NCBI GenBank assembly: GCA_002342175.1
Contig: DDPL01000043.1
Location: forward strand, 48,577-69,482
Source: Legionellales bacterium UBA2469
Lineage (GTDB): Bacteria > Pseudomonadota > Gammaproteobacteria > Legionellales > Legionellaceae
Reading direction: 5' to 3'
DNA length: 20,906 nucleotides
A program made the translations under genes and the position numbers. The notes beneath the pieces were generated by a model. The model made no database searches, was not told where the DNA came from, and saw only the letters and a program-made list of their open reading frames with translations. Numbering within the stretch: the stretch's first letter is position 1; every line of letters starts with the position of its first letter. Positions 7,756-14,326 of this stretch are shown here, piece by piece.

Positions 7756-9041
7756 AGTGATGCAACAACATCTACTAAACCAAGAATAAAATCATGATCC
7801 TGACCACCATTATATGGTGTACCACTGGTTGATGTTCCATAACGCACTTCCGGCCGTATCTTAATCGATTGATCAAGGTTATGCGTTAACCCTAAAGTCC
7901 AAGTCACATAACTGGTTACATAACCCGTGCGTTGCCCTTGAAAATCATTGAAATAATCCATTCTCAACGATGTGAAATCCTTTTCTGTCCATTTATGTTG
8001 AAGCTGCCCCATCGCTGAAATTGATGATGAAAGTCCTGGAATAAGAGGACCGCATAAAAAATTCGTACCCACAATATCTAAACGAGAACAATTCCCCCCC
8101 TGATGTGCATTAAATTGATATTCGTAATAAAACTCAGAAGCAAAATACGTTTGCGGTGTAAATCGATGATTCCATACCCAAGTAAACTGCTGTAAATTAT
8201 CGTGATACGATTTGGATTGACCATTGTTTAATGCATCGATCCCTGTCCAAATTGAGTCATTGTTATCACTTGAAATCCAATGAATAAAGGCTTGAAATGC
8301 CGGTTCTGATGAAATACTCCAGGGCGCCATATCAGAACCATAGTGCATACCCACCAAAAATGACCAGTTGTCATTGATTTTGGTATCGAGATTAAATCCG
8401 GCATTGGTGAACGCACCATATAGAAAGCCCAAAGTGTGTGTCACTAAAGTCGTATATTTTGTATAAGGTACTTCAACATCAGCAGGAGCGAGATAACGCC
8501 CAACGGTTAAAATACCTCCTTGACCTATGAATGGAAAATACACTTGCGTGTAAGCCTCTACAGGATCATAACCATTTTGCAAAGACTCTGAAATCTGATT
8601 ACTAAATATACCCTTCATGCTGGTAAACTGATAATCCAATCCGTATAAATTGGTTAATTTAAATCCGACATCCATCATTTCCGTTTGAACAGTATTCACT
8701 TTTTTTTCAATCACAACCACACCTTGGTCAAATTCCAAATCATTGGAGATAAAAGGAAAACCGACCGGAAGGTTGGTGATATTTGTTGAAGTACGATTAT
8801 AGGAAGGACTTAACCACCCATAAACGTAAATATCTTGTTGTTCAAGGCTTGGAAACATTTTCCACATGGCTTGATTCAATTGTGAATTGGTATTGGTATA
8901 GGGTAGCCCAACGATTGACCCCGTATATTCCGTTTGTGGATAAATAGAATCCAAAGGCTGCGGTAAATGTCTTCTCGTATCATCTGAAAAAACAGATGAT
9001 GTCATAAACATCAATATCGTAAATTTTTTCCAACCCAACAT
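7752..9041 (-). CDS. Outer-membrane beta-barrel protein, OmpL-like porin-2 (BBP2) family
   Basis: A 429-residue exported protein with a signal peptide (MLGWKKFTILMFMTSSVFS, cleavage before Asp-Asp) and a sequence dominated by alternating aromatic and polar beta strands. Features typical of the BBP2 porin family are the D-V-G-F-K-L...LYGLDYQFT strand pair (124-140), GGILTVGRYLAPADVEVPY (175-193) and the following THTLGFLYGAFTNAGFNLD (201-219). The C-terminal strands (RPEVRYG, then DFILGLVDVV) also fit, although the final residue is Leu rather than the usual aromatic. It probably forms a diffusion channel in the outer membrane; the substrate is unknown. AGGA lies about 8-10 nt upstream of the ATG. 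It is convergent with the ankyrin-like gene and divergent from the FAD oxidoreductase gene. Confidence 0.82.
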   Translation of the reverse strand: MLGWKKFTILMFMTSSVFSDDTRRHLPQPLDSIYPQTEYTGSIVGLPYTNTNSQLNQAMWKMFPSLEQQDIYVYGWLSPSYNRTSTNITNLPVGFPFISNDLEFDQGVVVIEKKVNTVQTEMMDVGFKLTNLYGLDYQFTSMKGIFSNQISESLQNGYDPVEAYTQVYFPFIGQGGILTVGRYLAPADVEVPYTKYTTLVTHTLGFLYGAFTNAGFNLDTKINDNWSFLVGMHYGSDMAPWSISSEPAFQAFIHWISSDNNDSIWTGIDALNNGQSKSYHDNLQQFTWVWNHRFTPQTYFASEFYYEYQFNAHQGGNCSRLDIVGTNFLCGPLIPGLSSSISAMGQLQHKWTEKDFTSLRMDYFNDFQGQRTGYVTSYVTWTLGLTHNLDQSIKIRPEVRYGTSTSGTPYNGGQDHDFILGLVDVVASL

Positions 9042-9101
9042 CCAACATCATCCTGAATAAAATTGAAGATAAAATATAGCATTTATTCATGTAATCTTAA
9101 A

Positions 9102-9129
9102 TTGATTTTAACCAAAAGCTCGTTAGAAT
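9102..9129 (+). promoter_or_regulatory. Candidate promoter of the FAD oxidoreductase gene
   Basis: TTGATT (9102-9107) and TAGAAT (9124-9129) are 16 bp apart, which fits a sigma70 promoter with a start near 9136 and a 20-nt leader to the ATG at 9156. If this is right, the longer upstream TTG-initiated frame would not be on the transcript, which supports the shorter start. Confidence 0.4.
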
Positions 9130-9155
9130 TAGTAATTTTTAAACGGTTGAATATC

Positions 9156-10028
9156 ATGCCAAAAATTGCGATTATTGGAGCAGGTCTTTCAGGACTAATC
9201 CTTGCACATAGCCTCAAAGAACATGCAAATATCACTATATTTGAAAAAGCACGAGGTGTGGGTGGTCGAATGTCGACTCGTTACAATGATGAATTTGAGT
9301 TTGATCATGGCGTTCCTTTTTTTGAAGTTCACTCCAAAGCGTTTCTTCAATTCCTTGCACCTTATATTGAATCTGGTCTTATCAAATCTTGGACCAAGAA
9401 GCCCTACTTTGTTGCTTGTCCACGAATGAATGCCCTTGCTAAAGCATTAAGCCAAGGATTGGATATTAAGCTTCAACATAAAATTGAGGATATCAATGAG
9501 CTTCAAGAAAACTTTGATTGGATTATTTCCACCGCTCCCTATCCACAAAGCAAGGCATTGCTTCGGAATATGCCTGATTTTCCTGTTGAAATGAATCCTT
9601 GTTATGCATTAATGTTAGGATTTAAATCACCATTACCCTTTCATGATGATATCTCTATTTTAGAAAACCCATTGATTGAACGTGTCATGATTAACTCGAA
9701 TAAACCTCATAGATCAAAAGGGTTTTCAGTCGTGGTTCAATCAACAGCCCAATGGTCCGAAAAATATCTTGAAATGGCAGATGATTGGGTTATTACACAA
9801 TTACTTAATGCGCTTCGTGAGTGTTTTGCATTTAAAATCAACCCTCAGCACATTTCAATTCATCGCTGGCGCTTTGCACAATCGAAACCCCATGCAGAAA
9901 CATATTTATGGATTGATGACCAACATAACCAAGCCGCTTGTGGGGATTGGAGCATGCAAGGGCAAGTTGAAGGTGCCTTTCAAGCAGCAAGAGCTTTGGG
10001 TTCTAAAATTCTTGCGCGAATCAAGTAA
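9156..10028 (+). CDS. FAD/NAD(P)-binding amine oxidoreductase, renalase-like
   Basis: A 290-residue flavoprotein. The N-terminus MPKIAIIGAGLSG carries the dinucleotide-binding GxGxxG (Gly8, Gly10, Gly13), followed by Glu30 at the end of strand 2 and the FAD-family motif GVGGRMSTR (34-42). The C-terminal ACGDW...GQVEGAFQAARALG near residues 261-281 is the second FAD-contacting segment of renalase-like amine oxidoreductases. The substrate is unknown. The frame is open upstream to a TTG at 9063, but those 31 extra residues do not fit the family, whose N-terminus is the Rossmann strand, so I place the start at the ATG at 9156. The last 49 bp overlap the convergent yhhQ gene. Confidence 0.85.
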   Translation: MPKIAIIGAGLSGLILAHSLKEHANITIFEKARGVGGRMSTRYNDEFEFDHGVPFFEVHSKAFLQFLAPYIESGLIKSWTKKPYFVACPRMNALAKALSQGLDIKLQHKIEDINELQENFDWIISTAPYPQSKALLRNMPDFPVEMNPCYALMLGFKSPLPFHDDISILENPLIERVMINSNKPHRSKGFSVVVQSTAQWSEKYLEMADDWVITQLLNALRECFAFKINPQHISIHRWRFAQSKPHAETYLWIDDQHNQAACGDWSMQGQVEGAFQAARALGSKILARIK

Positions 10029-10645
10029 ACCAAAAGATAAAATAGAGGTGTACACATGACCGTGAAGCATAATTTCCAGGAATAACTATTGAAAATTAAG
10101 GTTTGCATGTTTTCAATTTGTAAAACCTTAAAATAAGTTAAAAATCCTATGGCTATACAGGTATCGAAAAATAATGAGATACCTGTACTTAAATTATTTC
10201 TTAACCATAAAAAACGTTCCTTGGTGATTTTTTTTATCCATAAATAAATCCCAACATCGATGCGTTGTGAGATATAGCAAGCCAATAATGAACCTGATAA
10301 AGCAATCATATAATAACCAAAAACCTGATGAAATGTTTCATTAGAAAGCTTAGACCAAGAGGTTGCGGGCAAAGTATCCATTACTGCAACCACCATTGCC
10401 ATTATAAAGTTATTGACCATGGCAAAACGAATACACCATTTGGCTCGCTCTCGTCCAAAAAATTCAGCCATTAAATCCATTAGAATGAATGTAACCGGAT
10501 AAATAATTGCGCCAACAGAAAGCTCAAATCGGTAAACATGAGGTATGTTTAAGTTCACAAACTTTTGGTAAGTTAAATTTCCAAGCATTAAAAATGAACA
10601 AAACAGGATGCATAAACCTAAATAGAGTTTGTCAGATCGAGTCAT
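9980..10645 (-). CDS. yhhQ: Queuosine precursor transporter (YhhQ/VUT family)
   Basis: A 221-residue inner-membrane protein with about six hydrophobic segments. The family signature is the stretch FELSVGAIIYPVTFILMDLM followed by AEFFGRERAKW near residues 41-70. Family members in E. coli import queuosine precursors (preQ0/preQ1) for tRNA wobble modification; the assignment here is by family. Both TTG at 10648 and ATG at 10645 are in frame behind a GAGG ribosome binding site, and I prefer the ATG. The C-terminal 16 codons are encoded opposite the 3' end of the FAD oxidoreductase gene. The gene is divergent from tspO and appears to share its promoter region. Confidence 0.85.
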   Translation of the reverse strand: MTRSDKLYLGLCILFCSFLMLGNLTYQKFVNLNIPHVYRFELSVGAIIYPVTFILMDLMAEFFGRERAKWCIRFAMVNNFIMAMVVAVMDTLPATSWSKLSNETFHQVFGYYMIALSGSLLACYISQRIDVGIYLWIKKITKERFLWLRNNLSTGISLFFDTCIAIGFLTYFKVLQIENMQTLIFNSYSWKLCFTVMCTPLFYLLVYLIRARILEPKALAA

Positions 10646-10669
10646 CAAAAAAAACCTCAGAAAATTTAA

Positions 10670-10698
10670 ATTGTATTTTTAATCCATCAAATTGACAA
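10670..10698 (-). promoter_or_regulatory. Promoter of yhhQ, sharing its -35 with tspO
   Basis: On the minus strand, TTGTCA (10698-10693) and TACAAT (10675-10670) are exactly 17 bp apart. Transcription would start near 10663, giving a leader of roughly 18 nt. The -35 bases are the complement of those used by the tspO promoter. Confidence 0.6.
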
Positions 10699-10721
10699 GC
10701 AAAAGCAAGAGCAGCTATGTT
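10692..10721 (+). promoter_or_regulatory. Promoter of tspO
   Basis: A consensus -35 TTGACA (10692-10697) and a -10 TATGTT (10716-10721) are 18 bp apart. The predicted start near 10728 leaves a 19-nt leader containing GGAAG (10736-10740) 6 nt before the tspO ATG. Confidence 0.62.
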
Positions 10722-10746
10722 AATTTAGAATATACGGAAGAACATT

Positions 10747-11202
10747 ATGCGCATCGGTCAATATGAATGGATTGGAATTATCACATGCATAAGCTTAGGT
10801 TTACTATCTGGAATGAGTGTCAGTGTTGGTGACTCCAGCTGGTATATGTATTTAAACAAACCCTCATTTAACCCACCCAACTGGGTTTTTGGCCCTATAT
10901 GGACACTTCTTTACATTTTAATGGGCATAGCGGCTGGTAAAATATGGCATAACCAATCGATGTTACAGCGCACCTTATTTATCTCTCAATTTATTCTTAA
11001 TGTATTATGGTCACCTCTCTTTTTTTATTTTCACCAAATTCTTTTTGCTTTGATTGATTTATGCATGTTGTGGGCTTTTCTTTTAGCCCTCCTCTTCACC
11101 GTAAAAAAGCAAACCAAAATATTTATTTTACTTTTTCCGTATTTTATATGGGTTTCATTCGCCGGTTTTTTAAATTACACCATATGGTTATTGAATGGCT
11201 AA
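10747..11202 (+). CDS. tspO: TspO/MBR family membrane protein (tryptophan-rich sensory protein)
   Basis: A 151-residue inner-membrane protein with the five-helix plan of TspO. Hallmarks are SWYMYLNKPSFNPPNWVFGP (31-50) followed by IWTLLYILMGIAAG, the LNVLWSPLFF helix (about 85-94), and PYFIWVSFAGFLNYTIWLLN at the end. TspO proteins bind porphyrins and related ligands and are linked to tetrapyrrole handling and stress responses. No operon partner is visible upstream. recQ follows after 51 bp with no terminator in between, so read-through into recQ is likely. Confidence 0.9.
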   Translation: MRIGQYEWIGIITCISLGLLSGMSVSVGDSSWYMYLNKPSFNPPNWVFGPIWTLLYILMGIAAGKIWHNQSMLQRTLFISQFILNVLWSPLFFYFHQILFALIDLCMLWAFLLALLFTVKKQTKIFILLFPYFIWVSFAGFLNYTIWLLNG

Positions 11203-11224
11203 AACCCTTAAAAAATGCTAAGAT

Positions 11225-11257
11225 ATGAACAATAATAATAAGAATAACACCCCATGA
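11225..11257 (+). CDS. Possible 10-codon Asn-rich leader peptide upstream of recQ
   Basis: An ATG at 11225 opens a frame encoding MNNNNKNNTP, whose TGA (11255-11257) overlaps the recQ ATG (11254-11256) as ATGA. recQ itself lacks a Shine-Dalgarno sequence, because the bases before it are this mini-ORF. That makes translational coupling plausible. The mini-ORF also has only a weak ribosome binding site, and a 10-codon frame can occur by chance. Confidence 0.3.
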   Translation: MNNNNKNNTP

Positions 11258-12783
11258 CAGACATTATTCATCAAGCTTTAGTATCCGATGAGGAATTAGA
11301 ATGTTTTGCACAATCTCAATTTAAGCTTCATCGTTTAAAACCCCAACAAATCGCCATTATTAAAGATTTTTTAAATCATCACGATATTTTAGCAGTATTG
11401 CCGACGGGCTCCGGAAAATCCTTATGTTATCAATTACCAGCGCTCATCAAGCCAGGTCTTTTTATTGTGATATCTCCTTTGATTGCACTCATGATCGAAC
11501 AAGTTGATAAACTTAAAAATTTAAATATTTCTGCAGAATGCCTTCATTCAAATTTAACTGTTGAACAACAAAATAAAATCATCGACCATCTGCCAAATAT
11601 AAAACTTTTATATATTTCACCCGAACGGCTTTTAACAAAAAACTTTTTTAAAATCATGCGTCATTTGAACATCAGTGGTTTTGCTATTGATGAAGTCCAT
11701 TGCATGCTACATTGGGGAGCTGATTTTCGTCCCGAATATGATGCCTTAAAACATTTAAAGAAATATTTCCCAAATCAACCGATGATGGCCTTAACGGCCA
11801 CAGCGACACAAAAGCAACAACAAGCCATTATTGAACATTTGCAAATCAAACCTAAGCAACATATTTACTCGGCTTACAAACCCAATATTCAATATCAAGT
11901 GATTGCAACATCTCATATTCATCAAAAAACACTTGATATTGTTCAACAATACCCCGCACAAAATGGCATTATCTATTGCGCAACACGTCGACGTGTTGAG
12001 TATATTCAAAAATTTTTACAATCCAATGGCATACCAGCACTGAGTTATCATGCAGGTATGACATCCGAAGAGCGATTGGTACAACAAAACCGATTTGTAA
12101 ACTCAGAAAATCATGTTATGGTTGCGACCCTGGCATTTGGTATGGGTATCGATAAACAAGATATTCGATATATCATACATGTTGACTTACCCGGTCGACT
12201 CGATCAACTTATTCAAGAAACAGGACGTGCCGGACGAGATGGGAAAACAGCAGTTAGTTATTTACTATATCATCCTGAACAATTCCTTCAACTCAATTTA
12301 TGGCGCTTTCAAAAGGCAAGCCCCCTTCTGCATCTTGAAATGGTCGAAGATATCCTAAAAATGAGTATTTTCTTAAATAGCCAACAATGTTTTCGAGGTT
12401 TAATTGCAGAACATTTTGAAGGAGAAATCCTTCCCCCTTGTGGAGAATGTGAACGTTGTATAAACCCTAAACACCCACCAAATTTTGCAAAAGATGATGT
12501 ATTAAAGATTTTATCAACCATTTATCGAACAAAAACAACTGGCACATGGGATTGTGCTATTGATATTTTGTTGGGTATAAATAATACAAAAACTTCGAAT
12601 TTTTTAAATTTAAGCACCTATGGAATTGGTCAGCATCTTTCAAAATTTGAATGGTATCTCTGTCTCAATTACTTGTTGGCAATGCAATGGATACATCTAA
12701 CGCCACAAGCGCATCCAAATTGGCAACTTTCGCTACAAGGTGTAAAAATATTAAAATCACAAATCATTGAACTTGCACTTTAA
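11254..12783 (+). CDS. recQ: ATP-dependent DNA helicase RecQ (short form)
   Basis: A 509-residue superfamily-2 3'-5' DNA helicase acting in recombination and replication-fork repair. Motifs in order: LKPQQ (Q-motif region, 28-32), Walker A PTGSGKS (50-56), DEVH box (146-149), aromatic-rich loop HWGADFRPEY (153-162), TATAT (181-185), motif V ATLAFGMGID (291-300) and motif VI QETGRAGRDG (321-330). The zinc site is Cys379, Cys396, Cys399 and Cys402, followed by a winged-helix (RQC) region at about 415-505. There is no HRDC domain, as in many short RecQ proteins. The aromatic-rich loop has Ala where E. coli RecQ has His (WGHDFR). Its 3' end overlaps the convergent ccmI gene by 20 bp. Confidence 0.9.
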   Translation: MTDIIHQALVSDEELECFAQSQFKLHRLKPQQIAIIKDFLNHHDILAVLPTGSGKSLCYQLPALIKPGLFIVISPLIALMIEQVDKLKNLNISAECLHSNLTVEQQNKIIDHLPNIKLLYISPERLLTKNFFKIMRHLNISGFAIDEVHCMLHWGADFRPEYDALKHLKKYFPNQPMMALTATATQKQQQAIIEHLQIKPKQHIYSAYKPNIQYQVIATSHIHQKTLDIVQQYPAQNGIIYCATRRRVEYIQKFLQSNGIPALSYHAGMTSEERLVQQNRFVNSENHVMVATLAFGMGIDKQDIRYIIHVDLPGRLDQLIQETGRAGRDGKTAVSYLLYHPEQFLQLNLWRFQKASPLLHLEMVEDILKMSIFLNSQQCFRGLIAEHFEGEILPPCGECERCINPKHPPNFAKDDVLKILSTIYRTKTTGTWDCAIDILLGINNTKTSNFLNLSTYGIGQHLSKFEWYLCLNYLLAMQWIHLTPQAHPNWQLSLQGVKILKSQIIELAL

Positions 12784-13453
12784 CACAGTTCGTCGATTTT
12801 TGTTTCTGGGCTTTGGATATGGCTATTTCAAGAGCCTCATACATTTCAGAGTCCTTTGGTAATAGAATCAAGACGCGTTTCCAGTAATCAATTGCTTCAG
12901 TTGGACATCGTCGCATATTGGCATCTTCAGCAAGCATAAGCAACGCATCAGGTTGGTTATCTTCCTGCTTTAATATATGCAATAAAACCTGTCGAGACTT
13001 TATACTTAAGTGGTTTTCAACATGGATTAAACTTTCAGCATAAAATATACCTGTTTTGATATCAGAAGGGTTTAAAGCGTAAGATTTTTTAAGCGCATGG
13101 CTCGCCTGTTTCCAGTTTTTTTCAGCAGCCCATAGTCGTCCAAGTAAAAACCATGCTTTGGCATCAGAAGGATGTAGCTTCACAATATCTTGTAACCGAA
13201 TTTTTAGCATTGCAATTTTCTTGGGTTCTGCCAAGATAGCCTTGGCTTTATCCAAAGACTGTTGTTGTTGTAAATGTTGATACCATCGCCATAAATCAGG
13301 ATTGATATGATACCCAACTCCCATGATACCAATAAATAAGATAGCCAACATCAAACATACTTTCTTATCCAGACGAAAAGAACGATAGATATAAAAGAAA
13401 ATTCCAAAAGATAAACATCCAATCACTAAAAGCGTTATTAACAAACTTGTCAT
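12764..13453 (-). CDS. ccmI: Cytochrome c maturation protein CcmI (TPR domain)
   Basis: A 229-residue membrane-anchored TPR protein at the end of the ccm operon. Two transmembrane segments (about 5-23 and 33-49) are followed by a periplasmic TPR region from about residue 85, including DAKAWFLLGRLWAAEKNWKQ and a later repeat near 167-200. This matches CcmI/CycH, which binds the C-terminal part of apocytochrome c and hands it to the CcmF-CcmH ligation complex. In E. coli this function is fused to CcmH, while here it is separate. The ATG overlaps the ccmH TGA (ATGA). The protein is shorter than many CcmI proteins, so its TPR part may hold only a few repeats. Confidence 0.82.
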   Translation of the reverse strand: MTSLLITLLVIGCLSFGIFFYIYRSFRLDKKVCLMLAILFIGIMGVGYHINPDLWRWYQHLQQQQSLDKAKAILAEPKKIAMLKIRLQDIVKLHPSDAKAWFLLGRLWAAEKNWKQASHALKKSYALNPSDIKTGIFYAESLIHVENHLSIKSRQVLLHILKQEDNQPDALLMLAEDANMRRCPTEAIDYWKRVLILLPKDSEMYEALEIAISKAQKQKSTNCVKVQVQ

Positions 13454-13842
13454 GAATTATCCTTTTGGCGATGTGTCGAACGCGAATAAACCCAAAATCC
13501 TAATAATATAAATATGCAAGGTGCGGCCCATAAAAACCAAGTCATGCCTTTTAGAGGCGGATTAAATAAGATGACATCGCCATATCTATCTGTGAGAAAT
13601 ATCAAAATATCATGATCACTTTCTCCATGCATAACTCGCGTATATATTTCTTGTTTCATATCCATTGCCAAAGGCGCATTTGACTCAGCCAGATTCTGAT
13701 GACTACACACCATACACCGAAGCTCTTGCGTTAAATGATAAAACTGAGCGGACTGTCTTTTTGTTGGAAACGGATATCTTTCTTCGGCACAAACCATCGT
13801 ACTCATGAAAAACATCCATACCAAAAGCATCGTTTTAAGCAT
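13450..13842 (-). CDS. ccmH: Cytochrome c maturation protein CcmH (CXXC thiol-oxidoreductase)
   Basis: A 130-residue protein with a signal peptide (MLKTMLLVWMFFMSTMVCA, then EER), a periplasmic three-helix domain with the redox motif LRCMVC (Cys43, Cys46), the conserved LAESNAPLA segment, RYGDVILFNPPLKG (87-99), and a C-terminal membrane anchor (about 101-119). CcmH with CcmG reduces the CXXCH cysteines of apocytochrome c before heme attachment. The residues after CXXC read SHQN instead of the usual QNQS. The frame is open upstream to 13884, but the ATG at 13842 fits better: it starts exactly at the signal peptide, has AGGAG 10 nt upstream, and overlaps the ccmG stop by only 8 bp. Confidence 0.88.
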   Translation of the reverse strand: MLKTMLLVWMFFMSTMVCAEERYPFPTKRQSAQFYHLTQELRCMVCSHQNLAESNAPLAMDMKQEIYTRVMHGESDHDILIFLTDRYGDVILFNPPLKGMTWFLWAAPCIFILLGFWVYSRSTHRQKDNS

Positions 13843-14326
13843 GTTCACGTAACTCCTGTAATTTTGGTTCGATTTCATGTTCAATCACATCTCGATTGAG
13901 TGGACCTTGATGACGATATTGAACAATACCATCTTTATCAACTATAAACGTTTCTGGTGTGGAAATCACACCCAAATCAAATCCGATATGGCCTGAAGCA
14001 TCAGTAATCATCGCCACATAAGAACGCCCCCATAAATTGATAAACACCTGGGATTGCTCGGGATTGTCTTTATAATTGACCGCAACAATGGGTATATGTT
14101 TGTCTTCAACCCATCGAGCAATCAATGCTTGCTCCTGCTCACAGCTTTCACACCAACTTGCCCAAAAATGAATAAGATAAGGAGCGCCTTTTCTCTGCAG
14201 ACAATCGGGTACAGTTTTTCCAATCATCGCACTCGGCATTACTTTGGGTTCTAGATGAAGTCCTTTCCATAAAAAGGCACATAATACAAAAAAGACCAGC
14301 ATGGGAAAAATGCGTTTTAAAGTCAT
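13835..14326 (-). CDS. ccmG: Periplasmic thiol-disulfide oxidoreductase CcmG (DsbE)
   Basis: A 163-residue membrane-anchored thioredoxin-fold protein. An N-terminal anchor (about 5-22) is followed by the thioredoxin strand FWASWCESC with active-site Cys59 and Cys62, and by the cis-proline loop STPETF with Pro124. CcmG delivers reducing power, received from DsbD/CcdA, to CcmH and apocytochrome c in the periplasm. The CESC dipeptide is unusual; many CcmG proteins have CPTC or CVSC. The ATG at 14326 is chosen because it overlaps the ccmF TGA as ATGA and begins right at the membrane anchor. An upstream in-frame start at 14407 would add 27 unrelated residues encoded within ccmF. Confidence 0.9.
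   Translation of the reverse strand: MTLKRIFPMLVFFVLCAFLWKGLHLEPKVMPSAMIGKTVPDCLQRKGAPYLIHFWASWCESCEQEQALIARWVEDKHIPIVAVNYKDNPEQSQVFINLWGRSYVAMITDASGHIGFDLGVISTPETFIVDKDGIVQYRHQGPLNRDVIEHEIEPKLQELREHA

Noticed and set aside
9063..9155. N-terminal extension of the FAD oxidoreductase from a TTG at 9063
   Set aside because: The extra 31 residues precede the Rossmann strand, do not fit the family, and would start upstream of the likely promoter.
13843..13884. Longer CcmH start at 13884
   Set aside because: The 14 extra residues lie inside ccmG and precede a clean signal peptide that begins at 13842 with a ribosome binding site.
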